64,000 nucleotides of DNA from contig WVSL01000004.1 in the NCBI GenBank assembly GCA_015689685.1, positions 248,001-312,000 on the forward strand, written 5' to 3'. The position numbers and the translations under genes are program-made. Numbering within the stretch: position 1 is the stretch's first letter; every line of letters begins with the position of its first letter. Positions 1 to 9,096 of the stretch are shown in pieces. The stretch comes from Rhodobacterales bacterium HKCCE2091. GTDB lineage: Bacteria; Pseudomonadota; Alphaproteobacteria; Rhodobacterales; Rhodobacteraceae. The notes below the pieces were generated by a model that was given only the letters and a program-made list of their open reading frames with translations, had not been told where the DNA came from and searched no databases.

Positions 1-690
1 CAGGATCGGCGCCTTGACCTCGCGGTCCTTCCAGTCGGTCCCGTAGGCGGAGGTATCCTGGCTGATCACCAGCAGTTCCCGCACGCCCGCGCCGACGAGC
101 TTTTCCGCCTCGCGCATGACCGCGGCATGGGGGCGGGAGGCGAGCTTCCCGCGCATGTCGGGGATGATGCAGAACTTGCAGGCGTGATTGCAGCCTTCGG
201 AGATCTTCAGGTAGCTGTAGTGGCGCGGCGTCAGCTTCACGCCCTGCGCCGGCATCAGGTCGATGAACGGATGGGGCGCGGGCGGGACGGCGGAATGCAC
301 CGCGTCGAGCACCTGTTCGTATTGATGCGGCCCCGTCACCGCCAGCACCTTCGGATGCGCGCCGGTGATGTAGTCGGGCTCCGCGCCGAGGCAGCCGGTA
401 ACGATGACCCGGCCGTTGGCCTCCAGCGCCTCGCCGATGGCTTCGAGGCTTTCGGCCTTGGCGCTGTCGAGAAACCCGCAGGTGTTCACGATCACCGCCT
501 CCGCGCCCGCGTAGTCGGGCGAGATCGCGTAGCCCTCGGCGCGCAGGCGGGTCAGGATGCGCTCGCTGTCCACCAGCGCCTTGGGGCAGCCGAGCGACAC
601 CATGCCGATGCGGGGCTGGCCGGGGCGGGCGTCTTCCGTGACCCGCGCGCGGGCGAGGTCGGGGCGAAGGTCGGGCGGGTTCTGCGACAT
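1..690 (-). CDS. rimO: Ribosomal protein uS12 methylthiotransferase RimO (N-terminal part, cut by window edge)
   Basis: RimO adds a methylthio group to a conserved aspartate of ribosomal protein S12, using two iron-sulfur clusters and SAM in the cytoplasm. The 230 visible codons start at ATG 690 ([10 protein letters not shown]). They show the N-terminal methylthiotransferase domain with three cysteines (C35 in [14 protein letters not shown]71 in [11 protein letters not shown]100 in [11 protein letters not shown]), followed by the radical-SAM motif CNHACKFC (C167, C171, C174). The CPKALVDSE and CGFLDSAK signatures are typical of RimO rather than MiaB. The radical-SAM barrel end and the TRAM domain lie beyond base 1. 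It diverges from the asmA-like gene across about 115 bases. Confidence 0.95.
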   Translation of the reverse strand, partial: MSQNPPDLRPDLARARVTEDARPGQPRIGMVSLGCPKALVDSERILTRLRAEGYAISPDYAGAEAVIVNTCGFLDSAKAESLEAIGEALEANGRVIVTGCLGAEPDYITGAHPKVLAVTGPHQYEQVLDAVHSAVPPAPHPFIDLMPAQGVKLTPRHYSYLKISEGCNHACKFCIIPDMRGKLASRPHAAVMREAEKLVGAGVRELLVISQDTSAYGTDWKDREVKAPIL

Positions 691-743
691 GGGGCGAGGC
701 CATAGCGCCAAACGGCCCGCGCCGGAAGGGGCGGCGATAATCC

Positions 744-773
744 TTGGGACAGCCGCGCGTTCCGCGCTAGAAT
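744..773 (+). promoter_or_regulatory. Candidate sigma-70 promoter for the AsmA-like gene
   Basis: TTGGGA at 744-749 and TAGAAT at 768-773 are separated by 18 bases, a good housekeeping-type promoter. It sits about 30 bases before the chosen GTG start at 806, in the gap between divergent rimO and the asmA-like gene. Assigned by eye only. Confidence 0.45.
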
Positions 774-805
774 CGCGGCCGGGGACAAGAGCAGGAGGAA
801 GAGCG

Positions 806-2881
806 GTGCGCTGGATATTCAGGGCGATCTTCGCGGTCATCTTGGTCGGCCTTCTCGGGCTCGGCGCGCTGTTCGTGATCCCGTCCGAACGGATCGCGCG
901 GGTGGCGACCGACCGGCTGTCGGACGCGACCGCGCGCGAGGTGACGATCCGGGGTGGCGTCCGGCCGCAACTGTTCCCGGCGCTCGGCATCCGCGCGACC
1001 GACGTGGCCATCGGCAATCCCGACTGGGTCGCCGAGGGGCCCCTGCTTGAGGCGCGCAGCCTGCATGTCGGCGTGGCATGGGCGCCGCTTCTGCGGGGCG
1101 AGGTCCAGCTCAGGACGGTCGAGGCGGTGGAGCCCCGGATCGTGCTGGTGCGAGACGAGACCGGGCGGGCGAGCTGGGACATGGGCGCCACGGCCGAGGC
1201 TGCGCCCGGCGCGGCGCCCGCCGACAATGCCGCGCAGACGGCGGAGGCCGCGCCCGCCGTCGCCGATCCGCCGGCAGCGGGCGGTGCGATGCGGCGGCTC
1301 GGGCTCGATCTCGCGCGGGTGGAGGACGGCGCGGTGCTGTTCATCGACCGCGCGACGGGGCGCAACCTGTCCATCGGCGAGGTGACGGCGGAACTGGCCA
1401 TGCCCGACCCCGGCGGCCCTGTTGACGTGGCGATTGCCCTCACCGCGGGCGGCGACGAGATCTCGGCCACGGCCCGGATCGACCCGGCCTCCGACTTCGT
1501 CGGCGGACAACCCGCCACGGTTTCGGCTGCGCTGGAATGGGACGGCGGGTCGGCGTCCTTCGAAGGCCGTGCCGGGCTCGCACCCGAGGCCGAGGGGCGG
1601 GTAGAGATCGAGGCGACCGATCCCGGGCCGATCCTCGCTCTGGCCGGGGCGGTGCGGCCCGACCTGCCGCGGGGACTGGGCCGCGACAGCCTCGCGCTCG
1701 ACGCGGTGCTGACCTACACGCGCGACGGCAGCCTGCACCTGCGGGACGCCACCGTGGCGCTGGACGGCAACCGCTTCGCGACGGAGCTGGACCTGCTGCC
1801 CGGCGCAGACCGCCCGCTTCTGCGGGGGAACGTCACCGCCGACGAGATCCGTATCGCGGCGGCGGCCCCGGCCGCGCCGGGTGCGCCCGCCGCCCCGGGC
1901 GGTGGCGGCGGCAGCGGTGCCGGCGGCGTGCCGCAAAGCGCCCCCGCCGCGACGCAGGGATGGTCCGAAGCACCGATCGACGCCTCGGCGCTTCACCTCC
2001 TCGATACGCAGCTGTCGCTCACCGCGGCGCTGATCGAGGCCGGCGGCGTCACGCTCGACCATGTCTCCGCGCGGATGTCCTCCGAGGATGGCCGCGCGGT
2101 GCTCGACGTCACCCATGCCGGGCTGTTCGGCGGCAGCGTGCAGGGCAGTTTCGTCGCGAACGCCCGTGGCACCTTCTCGACCCGGGTCGAGGCGACGCTG
2201 ACCGACCTCGACCTGCATCCGACCGTGCTGGCCCTGACCGGGTGGGAACGGCTGGAGGGGCGCGGCTCGGCCGAGGTGTCGCTGCTCGCCCAGGGCGAAA
2301 GCCTCGCGGCGCTGATGCGCGATCTCGCCGGGGCCGGGCAGATTGAGCTTGGCCAGGGCGCGATCCTCGGGCTCGACATCGCCGGGATGATCCGCAACCT
2401 CGATCCGGGCTTTCGCGGCGAGGGCGCGCGCACCGTGTTCGACAGCGTGACCGCGGGCTTCACCATCGAGAGCGGCGTGCTGGAAAACCGCGATCTCGCG
2501 CTGACGGCGGGGTGGGGCGGCATCACGGGCGCCGGAACCGTCGATATCGGGCGGCAGCGGATGGATTACCTCGTGGTGCCCGGCGTTCTCAGGGGCGAGA
2601 CCGGCGGCGGCATCGCGGTGCCGGTCCGGATCGAGGGGCCGTGGTCGGACCTGAGCTACCGGCCCGACCTCGACGCGCTGCGCAACCAGGAGTTCTCGGA
2701 GGAGATCGACGCGCTGGAAAACCGGGCGACCGAAGAGGTTCGCGACTTCCTCAACGACGAGCTCGGCATCCAGATCGAGGAGGGCGCGAGCCGGGAGGAG
2801 GCGATCGACCAGCTTGAGGACGCGCTCGGCGACCGGCTTCAGCAGGAATTGACCGACGGGCTTCGTCAGCTGTTCCAGTGA
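806..2881 (+). CDS. AsmA family protein
   Basis: AsmA-like proteins are long inner-membrane-anchored periplasmic proteins linked to outer-membrane and phospholipid homeostasis; their exact role here is inferred only from the family. The GTG start at 806 is chosen because an AGGAGG lies seven bases upstream and the product begins [20 protein letters not shown], a membrane anchor. The frame is open further upstream, but that part overlaps the rimO region. The 691-residue protein has an N-terminal AsmA domain and a C-terminal AsmA_2-like part (around residues 480-640). Two low-complexity linkers rich in Ala, Pro and Gly lie near residues 131-161 and 352-380. The C-terminus is acidic and probably helical. 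Confidence 0.85.
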   Translation: MRWIFRAIFAVILVGLLGLGALFVIPSERIARVATDRLSDATAREVTIRGGVRPQLFPALGIRATDVAIGNPDWVAEGPLLEARSLHVGVAWAPLLRGEVQLRTVEAVEPRIVLVRDETGRASWDMGATAEAAPGAAPADNAAQTAEAAPAVADPPAAGGAMRRLGLDLARVEDGAVLFIDRATGRNLSIGEVTAELAMPDPGGPVDVAIALTAGGDEISATARIDPASDFVGGQPATVSAALEWDGGSASFEGRAGLAPEAEGRVEIEATDPGPILALAGAVRPDLPRGLGRDSLALDAVLTYTRDGSLHLRDATVALDGNRFATELDLLPGADRPLLRGNVTADEIRIAAAAPAAPGAPAAPGGGGGSGAGGVPQSAPAATQGWSEAPIDASALHLLDTQLSLTAALIEAGGVTLDHVSARMSSEDGRAVLDVTHAGLFGGSVQGSFVANARGTFSTRVEATLTDLDLHPTVLALTGWERLEGRGSAEVSLLAQGESLAALMRDLAGAGQIELGQGAILGLDIAGMIRNLDPGFRGEGARTVFDSVTAGFTIESGVLENRDLALTAGWGGITGAGTVDIGRQRMDYLVVPGVLRGETGGGIAVPVRIEGPWSDLSYRPDLDALRNQEFSEEIDALENRATEEVRDFLNDELGIQIEEGASREEAIDQLEDALGDRLQQELTDGLRQLFQ

Positions 2882-2928
2882 CGCAGCGACGGCTGGCGGG
2901 AACGGCCCCGGTCTGCTAACGCGGGATC

Positions 2929-3390
2929 ATGACTCGCGTGGCTCTCATCCTGACCGTCGCCCTCGTCGCGGCCTGTGGCCGGTCTCCCGACCCGACCCCG
3001 GCCGGGCTCTACCCCGGGGAAACGCCGCGGATGCGGCAGCTGATCGAGGAGGCGGCCTCGCGCCACGACGTGCCGGCGGCGCTGGTCCACCGGGTGGTGC
3101 AGCGCGAAAGCGACTACCGCGCCGATGCCCGCAACGGGCCGTATTACGGTCTGATGCAGATGCTGCCCCAGACCGCCCGCACGATGGGCCACGACGGCCC
3201 GCCCGAGGAGCTTCTGAATCCGTCAGTGAACCTGGAATACGGCGTGCGCTACCTGCGCGGCGCGTGGCTGGTCGCCGATGGCGACATGGACGAGGCGGTG
3301 CACTGGTACGCGAGCGGCTACTACTACGAGGCCCGCAACCGCTGCATGCTGGTGGAAACCGGCCTTCTCGACCGCGAGATCGGCTGCTAG
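2929..3390 (+). CDS. Lytic transglycosylase, predicted lipoprotein
   Basis: A 153-residue SLT-type enzyme that would cleave the MurNAc-GlcNAc bond of peptidoglycan. The first 16 residues form a lipoprotein signal ending in the lipobox LVAAC (C16), so it is probably attached to a periplasmic membrane face. The catalytic glutamate is E60 in VVQRESDY, followed by the family motifs YYGLMQMLPQTAR and LNPSVNLEYGVRYL. It is short, essentially the catalytic core plus anchor. It follows the AsmA-like gene by 47 bases on the same strand, and both act at the envelope. It converges on the TetR gene. Confidence 0.88.
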   Translation: MTRVALILTVALVAACGRSPDPTPAGLYPGETPRMRQLIEEAASRHDVPAALVHRVVQRESDYRADARNGPYYGLMQMLPQTARTMGHDGPPEELLNPSVNLEYGVRYLRGAWLVADGDMDEAVHWYASGYYYEARNRCMLVETGLLDREIGC

Positions 3391-3414
3391 GCGCGCCGTC
3401 GCGGGGCGGGCCGG

Positions 3415-4098
3415 TCAGCCGTCGCGGTAATCGAAATCCGGCAGGATCGACAGGACATCGACCACGGGCGATCCGTCGGCGCCGGTTTCGAACTGCCGGG
3501 CGAGTGCCAGCGTCGCGTAGCCGTGGGCAAGGCTCCAGAGCATCATGCAGCCGCTTTCGGTCCCCTCGCGCCGGTCCAACCCGTCGGCGACGCCCGACAG
3601 GATGCGGCGGCTCGCGCCGGCGGCCTCGGCCAGTGCCGGATCCTCCGGGTCGCAGAGCGTGGTGGAGAACATCAGCTCGAACAGGGCGGGGGAGCGCAGC
3701 GCGAAACGGACGTAGCCCGAGATCGCCGCGCGCAACCTGTCGCGCCCGGTGGCGGCGTGGCCGACATCGTCGCGCATCGCCTTGGACTGGCGCCAGAACC
3801 CTTCGGTCGCGATGGCGGTGCAAAGCCCGCGGAAACCTGCGAAGTGATTCTTCGGGGCGGTGTGGCTGACCCCGACCCGCGCGGCGACCGCGCGAAGGCT
3901 CAGCCCGGTCAGTCCCTCCGTCTCCAGTATTTCGAGCCCGGCCACCACCAGCGCCGTTCTCAGGTCGCCGTGGTGATATTTCCGCTTCACCGCCGGGGCG
4001 GGCGCGTCCTCGCCCCCACGCACCAGCCCTGCAGGGACGCCCGGGCGTGGCAGGACGTGGGAGATGTTGACGGTGGAAACCGTGACCGGAGCATTCAT
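3415..4098 (-). CDS. TetR/AcrR family transcriptional regulator (WHG-type)
   Basis: A 227-residue regulator. After a poorly structured N-terminus, residues 38-85 form the TetR DNA-binding domain (YHHGDLRTALVVAGLEILE...LSLRAVAARVGVSH). The C-terminal ligand-binding half contains LWSLAHGYATLALARQF, the tryptophan-histidine-glycine signature of the TetR_C_33 (WHG) group. Start ATG 4098 has a GAGG nearby. The gene stands alone between a convergent transglycosylase and a DUF2218 gene in the same direction, so its target cannot be read from the context. The ligand is unknown. Confidence 0.85.
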   Translation of the reverse strand: MNAPVTVSTVNISHVLPRPGVPAGLVRGGEDAPAPAVKRKYHHGDLRTALVVAGLEILETEGLTGLSLRAVAARVGVSHTAPKNHFAGFRGLCTAIATEGFWRQSKAMRDDVGHAATGRDRLRAAISGYVRFALRSPALFELMFSTTLCDPEDPALAEAAGASRRILSGVADGLDRREGTESGCMMLWSLAHGYATLALARQFETGADGSPVVDVLSILPDFDYRDG

Positions 4099-4235
4099 GG
4101 CGACGCCTCAGGATCGGGATGACCGGAACGGCCGGTCGGCTTGCCCCGATCCTCGCGCCACGACCTTACCTGTGGCTTAACACGGCCCCCGGAACCGACG
4201 CGAAATCGGCGGTCGCGCCATGACCCCGCCGGGGA

Positions 4236-4523
4236 TCAGGCGGCGCGCTGCCAGTCCGGCGCGACGAGCTCCTCGCGGAAGGCGAAGCGTTCGAGATGCC
4301 GCCAGATCACGTCCTCGCCCCGCGACAGGAGCTCCGCGTCGTCGGCATGGATCGCCATCGACAGCACTTCCCCCTCGGCATGAAGCTCCGCCCGGAACCC
4401 GTCGAAGCGGATATCGGCGTCGGAGGGATCGAAGGTCACCGGGCGCTTGTGCGCGAAATGCTTGGCGAGTTGCTGGAGGTAGCCGCTGGCCTTCGCGGTG
4501 GTGATCTGGGCGGTGGATTGCAT
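4236..4523 (-). CDS. DUF2218 family protein
   Basis: A 95-residue cytoplasmic protein beginning MQSTAQITTAKASGYLQQL and containing KHFAHKRPV and a middle section (DIRFDGFRAELHAEGEVLSM) typical of DUF2218. Members are often found beside siderophore or iron-uptake genes, but nothing here indicates such a role. Start 4523 is preferred over the upstream extension because AGGAAAGG lies at ribosome-binding distance. Function unknown. Confidence 0.75.
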   Translation of the reverse strand: MQSTAQITTAKASGYLQQLAKHFAHKRPVTFDPSDADIRFDGFRAELHAEGEVLSMAIHADDAELLSRGEDVIWRHLERFAFREELVAPDWQRAA

Positions 4524-4593
4524 CGGGGCACCTTTCCTGAGTGTTGTTGTCAGGATAAGCGCCCCGAAGGTCCGGGGCAAGATGCGGAGGGCG

Positions 4594-5178
4594 TCAGCGG
4601 CGACGGTCGCGACGCGACGACATCGGCTGGAACGCGACGCCCACATGGGCCTCGCAATAGGGTTTGCCCTGCTGGACCGGCAGGCCGCAGAAATAGAAAT
4701 CCTCGGTCGCGGGATCGCCGATCGGCCACTTGCAGGTCCGCTCGGTCAGTTCCATCAGGCTGATCCGGCGCGCCTTCTTCTCGATCTCGTTGACCTTGGC
4801 GAGCGCCTCGGGGCTGATCTCGTTGGCGGAGGGCTGCGGCGGCAGGGGCTGGCCGGCGGGCACCACGGCCTTCCGGAGCGGGGTCACGTTCGACGGCCGG
4901 GCGGGCGCGGTTTCGGCGGCGGCGGGTTCCAGGCGCGGCGCGGGCTCGGGCTTCGGCGCCGGCTTGGGCTGCGCGCCCTGCGCGGCGGCGGGCTTCGGAT
5001 CGGGCTTCTCGGCAGGCTTGACCGGGCCGGAGGTGCGGTTCGACAGGCCGAGGCGATGCACCTTGCCGATCACCGCGTTGCGCGTCACGCCACCGAGTTC
5101 CTTCGCGATCTGGCTCGCGGACTGGCCCTCGGACCACATCCGTTTCAGCGTCTCGACGCGCTCGTCCGTCCAAGACAT
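4594..5178 (-). CDS. gcrA: GcrA family cell-cycle regulator
   Basis: GcrA is an alphaproteobacterial transcription factor that binds sigma-70 RNA polymerase and CcrM-methylated GANTC sites to control cell-cycle genes. The 194-residue product starts MSWTDERVETLKRMWSEG, the family's helix-turn-helix region, continues with QIAKELGGVTRNAVIGKVHRLGL, has a long Ala/Pro/Lys linker (about residues 55-105), and ends with the RNA-polymerase-binding part (RTCKWPIGDP, FYFCGLPV, PYCEAHVGVAFQ). Two ATGs are adjacent (5181 and 5178). The second gives the usual MSWTDE start and better spacing from AGGAG. Confidence 0.95.
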   Translation of the reverse strand: MSWTDERVETLKRMWSEGQSASQIAKELGGVTRNAVIGKVHRLGLSNRTSGPVKPAEKPDPKPAAAQGAQPKPAPKPEPAPRLEPAAAETAPARPSNVTPLRKAVVPAGQPLPPQPSANEISPEALAKVNEIEKKARRISLMELTERTCKWPIGDPATEDFYFCGLPVQQGKPYCEAHVGVAFQPMSSRRDRRR

Positions 5179-5320
5179 CATCGTCTCCTGCATTTCTCGC
5201 TGCCCTCCGGTCGCCGCTCCTGGGTCGAAACCCCGGATGTAGTGCGGGGCAACCGGCTTTAAAGCCCTATTCTATCTGGACGGACCCGGGATACAAGCGG
5301 GCCCGGAACGGGAGAATACG

Positions 5321-6130
5321 ATGGATACGACGGACCGCAGCCTGATGGGCGAACGCCGCTTCGGGCGGGTGAACTGGCTCGGGCTCTACACCCTCGCCCG
5401 GCGCGAGGTGATGCGCTTCGCGGTGATCTGGACGCAGACGCTGCTCGCGCCGATGGCGACGGCGGGGCTGTTCGTGCTGGTCTTCTCGTTGGCCATCGGC
5501 GGGCAGCGGGGCGACGTCATGGGCATCCCGTTCCTGCACTTCATCGCACCCGGCATCCTGTCGATGACGGTGATTCAGAACGCCTTCGCCAACACCTCGT
5601 CGTCGCTGATGGTGGCGAAGGTGCAGGGCAACATCGTCGACACGCTGATGCCGCCGCTCGCGCCGCTGGAACTGGTGACGGGCTACGTCGCGGGCGGGAT
5701 CGTCCGCGGGCTCGCCATCGCGGCGGTGATCGCCGCGGTCCTGTTCCCGATCGTGGGCATCGGGCTGGAACACCCGCTCTGGGCGGCGGTCTTCGTCGTG
5801 CTCGGCTCGGCCTTCCTCGGCGGTCTCGGGCTGGTGGCGGCGATCTTCGCGCAGAAGTTCGACCACATCGCCGCGATCACCAACTTCGTGGTGGTGCCGC
5901 TGAGCTTTCTGTCCGGCACCTTCTACTCGATCGAGACCCTGCCGCCGGTCATGGCGGCGCTCAGCCACGCCAACCCGCTGTTCTACGTCATCGACGGGGT
6001 GCGCTACGGCGTCCTCGGCATCTCCGACCGCTCGCCGTGGCTCGGCCTCGCGGTCGCGGGTGCCGCGACGGCCGCGGTGCTGTGGGTGGCGTGGCGAATG
6101 TTCAAGGCGGGGTACCGGCTGAAAAGCTGA
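5321..6130 (+). CDS. ABC-2 type transporter permease
   Basis: A 269-residue polytopic inner-membrane protein with about six hydrophobic segments and the ABC-2 family pattern: an N-terminal cytoplasmic stretch, TLLAPMATAGLFVLVFSLAIG, GIPFLHFIAPGILSM, and the conserved C-terminal FLSGTFYSIETLP and ANPLFYVIDGVRY. It resembles the YadH/NodJ group of exporters. GGGAG lies just before ATG 5321. No ATP-binding partner gene is present on either side, so the ATPase must be elsewhere or the pair is split. Substrate unknown. Confidence 0.88.
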   Translation: MDTTDRSLMGERRFGRVNWLGLYTLARREVMRFAVIWTQTLLAPMATAGLFVLVFSLAIGGQRGDVMGIPFLHFIAPGILSMTVIQNAFANTSSSLMVAKVQGNIVDTLMPPLAPLELVTGYVAGGIVRGLAIAAVIAAVLFPIVGIGLEHPLWAAVFVVLGSAFLGGLGLVAAIFAQKFDHIAAITNFVVVPLSFLSGTFYSIETLPPVMAALSHANPLFYVIDGVRYGVLGISDRSPWLGLAVAGAATAAVLWVAWRMFKAGYRLKS

Positions 6131-6235
6131 CCCGCCCCGGCCTACGCGGTTCCCCGCGCCGGGGTCGGCGCGGTGGCCCCGGACGCCCTGACCGCCGGCC
6201 GCCGGTGCCGCTAGCGGTGTCCGCCGGTCCGGCGC

Positions 6236-7162
6236 TCAGACGCCGAGGCAGTAACGCATGATCGCCTTCTGCGCGTGAAGCCGGTTCTCGGCCTCGTCGA
6301 AGATCACCGATTGCGGGCCGTCCATGACCTCGTTCGTCACTTCCTCCCCGCGGTGGGCGGGCAGGCAATGCATGAACAGCGCGTCGGGTTTCGCCTGCTT
6401 CATCAGGGCCGCGTTGACCTGGTAGGGGCGAAGCTGGTTGTGGCGCCGCTCCTTCGCGGTCTGGCTGTCGTGCATCGAGATCCAGGTGTCGGTTACGACG
6501 AGATCGGCCCCCGCGACGGCGGTCTCCGGGTTGCGGTCGATCTCCACCTTCACGCCCTTTGCGCGGGCCTCGTCGATGAAGACGCGCTCGGGATCGAGCG
6601 TTTCGGGGCCGGTGAAGGTCAGGTCGAAGCCGAGCTGCCCGGCGGCGTGGGCGAAGCTGGCGAAGACGTTGTTTCCGTCGCCGCACCAGGTGACCTTCCG
6701 GCCCGCGATCGGGCCGCGGTGTTCCTCGTAGGTCATCACGTCGGACATGATCTGGCAGGGATGGGTGCGGTTGGTCAGCCCGTTGATGACCGGCACGCTC
6801 GCGTTCTCGGCCATCTCGAGAAGCGTATCCTCCTCGAAGGTGCGGATCATGATGAGATCGACGTAGCGGGACATGACGCGGGCGGTATCGGCGATGGTCT
6901 CGCCGTGGCCGAGCTGCATCTCGGATCCCGACAGGACCAGGGTTTCGCCGCCCATCTGGCGAACGCCGACGTCGAAGCTGACGCGGGTGCGGGTGGAGGG
7001 TTTCTCGAAGATCAGCGCGACCATGCGGCCGGCAAGCGGCTGTTCGTCGTCCGCCGCGCCCTTCGGGCGGCCGGCGCGGGCGGCCTTCATCGCCGCCGCC
7101 GTGTCGAGGATGGACCGGAGCGCCGCGGGGTCGGTCCGGTTGATGTCGATGAAATGGGTCAT
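6236..7162 (-). CDS. argF: Ornithine carbamoyltransferase
   Basis: Catalyses carbamoyl phosphate + ornithine to citrulline in arginine synthesis. The 308-residue protein carries the carbamoyl-phosphate signature FEKPSTRTR (STRTR at residues 56-60), HPCQIMSD, and the ornithine-side motif [10 protein letters not shown] (about 265-274). Start ATG 7162 gives the usual MTHFIDINR beginning. It lies downstream of argD with an 85-base gap holding a hairpin and a copy of a dispersed repeat, so the two are probably co-transcribed. Confidence 0.96.
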   Translation of the reverse strand: MTHFIDINRTDPAALRSILDTAAAMKAARAGRPKGAADDEQPLAGRMVALIFEKPSTRTRVSFDVGVRQMGGETLVLSGSEMQLGHGETIADTARVMSRYVDLIMIRTFEEDTLLEMAENASVPVINGLTNRTHPCQIMSDVMTYEEHRGPIAGRKVTWCGDGNNVFASFAHAAGQLGFDLTFTGPETLDPERVFIDEARAKGVKVEIDRNPETAVAGADLVVTDTWISMHDSQTAKERRHNQLRPYQVNAALMKQAKPDALFMHCLPAHRGEEVTNEVMDGPQSVIFDEAENRLHAQKAIMRYCLGV

Positions 7163-7187
7163 GTCGGTCTTTTCGTCCAATGTCGGA

Positions 7188-7245
7188 GCGAGGGGGAAAT
7201 TCGCCCCCTCGCGCTCCCCCGAGGATACTTCGGGGATGAAGAAGG
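7188..7245 (+). repeat. Dispersed intergenic repeat, copy A (hairpin plus conserved tail)
   Basis: In the argD-argF gap a perfect 9-bp stem (7188-7196 with 7204-7212) is followed by GCTCCCCCGAGGATACTTC and then GGGGATGAAGAAGGGG. The same architecture occurs at 40112-40160 and, on the minus strand, at 49068-49116. Here the repeat reads opposite to the flanking genes. Confidence 0.6.
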
Positions 7246-7247
7246 GG

Positions 7248-8441
7248 TTACTCGGCGGCTTCCAGGCTGGCTTCGACACGCGTGGCGGCGCGGTCGAGGC
7301 GGGCCAGGGCCTCGCCGATCTCGTCCTCCGAGATCGTCAGCGGCGGCAGCAGGCGCAGGACGTTCTCGGCGGCGGGGACGGCCAGCATCTCCTCGCCGTT
7401 GAGCGCCTTGAGCACGTCGGCGGCGGCGGGCTTGCAGGCGAGGCCGAGCATCAGGCCGGTGCCGCGAACGGCCTCGAACACGTCGGGATGCGCGGCGACG
7501 AGCCCTTCCAGCCCCTGGCGCAGACGGCCGGCCTTGCGGCTGACCCCGTCGAGGAAACCGTCCTCCAGCATCACCGTCATCACCTCGGCGGCCACGGCGC
7601 AGCCGAGCGGGTTGCCGCCGTAGGTGGAGCCGTGGGTGCCGGGGGTCATGCCCTTCGCGGCCTCCTCGGTGGCGAGCAGGGCGCCGATCGGGTAGCCGCC
7701 GCCGATGCCCTTGGCGACCATCATGATGTCGGGCTCGATCCCGGCCCATTCGTGGGCGAAGAGTTTGCCGGTCCGGCCCATGCCGCACTGGATCTCGTCG
7801 GCGATCAGGAGCAGGCCGTGGCGGTCGCAGATCTCGCGGATCTTCTTCAGCGCGCCATCGGGCAGGGTGCGGATGCCACCCTCGCCCTGGATCGGCTCGA
7901 TCATCACGGCGCCGATCTCGGGCTGCGCGGCGGCGTCTTCCAGCGCGTCGGTGTCGCCGAAGGGAAGATGCACGAAGCCCGGCATCAGCGGACCGAACCC
8001 CTCGGTCAGCTTCTTCGACCCCGCCGCCGCGATCATGCCGGTGGACCGGCCGTGGAACGCGCCCTCGAAGGTGATGATGCCGGTGCGGTCGGGCTCGCCC
8101 GAGGCGTGGCGGTATTTCCGCGCCATCTTGAGCGCAAGCTCACCGGCCTCGGTGCCCGAATTGCAGAAGAACACGGTGTCGGCGAAGGTGTTGTCGACCA
8201 GGAGCCGCGCGAGCCGTTCCTGTTCCGGCACGGTGTAGAGGTTCGACACGTGCCAGACCCTGTTGGCCTGCGCGGTCAGCGCCGCGACCAGCCGGGGATT
8301 GGCGTGGCCGAGCGCGTTCACCGCGACGCCCGAGGCGAAGTCGAGGAAACGTCGCCCGTCGGCCTCGATCAGCCAGGAGCCTTCGCCGCTGGCGAAGGAC
8401 AGGGGCGACCGGGAATAGCTCGGCAGGACCGGCGAAATCAT
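7248..8441 (-). CDS. argD: Acetylornithine aminotransferase
   Basis: A PLP-dependent class III aminotransferase converting N-acetylglutamate semialdehyde to N-acetylornithine (possibly also acting in lysine synthesis). The 397-residue protein shows [27 protein letters not shown], the cofactor aspartate in [15 protein letters not shown] (D215), the Schiff-base lysine in [13 protein letters not shown] (K244), and [13 protein letters not shown]. Full length for ArgD. It precedes argF on the same strand. Confidence 0.95.
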   Translation of the reverse strand: MISPVLPSYSRSPLSFASGEGSWLIEADGRRFLDFASGVAVNALGHANPRLVAALTAQANRVWHVSNLYTVPEQERLARLLVDNTFADTVFFCNSGTEAGELALKMARKYRHASGEPDRTGIITFEGAFHGRSTGMIAAAGSKKLTEGFGPLMPGFVHLPFGDTDALEDAAAQPEIGAVMIEPIQGEGGIRTLPDGALKKIREICDRHGLLLIADEIQCGMGRTGKLFAHEWAGIEPDIMMVAKGIGGGYPIGALLATEEAAKGMTPGTHGSTYGGNPLGCAVAAEVMTVMLEDGFLDGVSRKAGRLRQGLEGLVAAHPDVFEAVRGTGLMLGLACKPAAADVLKALNGEEMLAVPAAENVLRLLPPLTISEDEIGEALARLDRAATRVEASLEAAE

Positions 8442-8501
8442 TGGACCTCTCCTCGGGGTTCAGAAGCCACCGGACTGCCCCAAACCGGCGCGCCAGTCAA
8501 T

Positions 8502-9008
8502 TCACGAGGCCCGATCGGGTCCATTCCCGCCCATGATGATGCAGGTGGTGGAGCCGGTCGCGTAGAGCCGCCCGTCCTCCGCCCCGCGGATCGTGCCCTC
8601 TGCGACGCCGGTGGTCCGGCCGGCATGGGACACGGTCGCGTCGGCGAGGATCGTGGTCCCGAGCGGGATCGGGCGGACCACGTTCACCTTGTACTCGAGC
8701 GTCGTGTAGAGCGACCCCTTCGGCACCGTCGTCATCACCGCACAGGCCATCGCGCTATCGAGCAGCGTGCCGTACCAGCCGCCGTGGACCGTTCCCATCG
8801 GGTTTGTGTGGGCGAACTCCGGCGTGCCGCGGAACACGACGCGGCCGGGTTCCACGAGATCGAGCCAGTAATTCAGCGTCTCGCAGATCGGCGGGCCGGA
8901 CAGGGAGCCGTCGAGGATGGCGCGCATGAAGTCGAGACCGGACATCGACAGGATCGTGTCCGGGCTCGCGAGGTCGGCGGGGCTTCGGGCGAAGAACTGG
9001 TCGGGCAT
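8502..9008 (-). CDS. PaaI/hot-dog fold thioesterase
   Basis: A 168-residue hot-dog fold protein with the thioesterase motif NPMGTVHGGWYGTLLDSAM, so it probably hydrolyses an acyl-CoA or aryl-CoA. Start ATG 9008 (MPDQFFARSP) has a GAAAGGGGGA ribosome-binding site. That site is the 3' arm of a perfect 7-bp hairpin (see 9019-9036). It lies between argD and metF in the same direction with no pathway link. Substrate unknown. Confidence 0.8.
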   Translation of the reverse strand: MPDQFFARSPADLASPDTILSMSGLDFMRAILDGSLSGPPICETLNYWLDLVEPGRVVFRGTPEFAHTNPMGTVHGGWYGTLLDSAMACAVMTTVPKGSLYTTLEYKVNVVRPIPLGTTILADATVSHAGRTTGVAEGTIRGAEDGRLYATGSTTCIIMGGNGPDRAS

Positions 9009-9018
9009 GGCGGCGTCC

Positions 9019-9036
9019 CCCTTTCGGTGGAAAGGG
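9019..9036 (-). promoter_or_regulatory. Hairpin covering the thioesterase ribosome-binding site
   Basis: Read on the minus strand, CCCTTTC and GAAAGGG form a perfect 7-bp stem with a 4-base loop. The second arm is the Shine-Dalgarno sequence of the gene starting at 9008. It could limit translation initiation; this is inference from pairing alone. Confidence 0.4.
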
Positions 9037-9062
9037 AAGCGCCGCCGGCCCGTTCCGCGCAA

Positions 9063-9079
9063 GCCGGGCCGTGCCCGGC
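9063..9079 (-). terminator. Possible metF terminator hairpin
   Basis: A perfect 7-bp GC stem (GCCGGGC with GCCCGGC, loop CGT) lies 18 bases past the metF stop on the minus strand. No T-run follows, so intrinsic termination is uncertain. Confidence 0.35.
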
Positions 9080-9096
9080 CGGGGCGGGACGTTGCG

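Noticed and set aside
767..2218. 483-codon minus-strand frame antisense to the AsmA-like gene
   Set aside because: Arg/Gly-rich low-information translation; the plus-strand product has a signal anchor, ribosome-binding site and family motifs.
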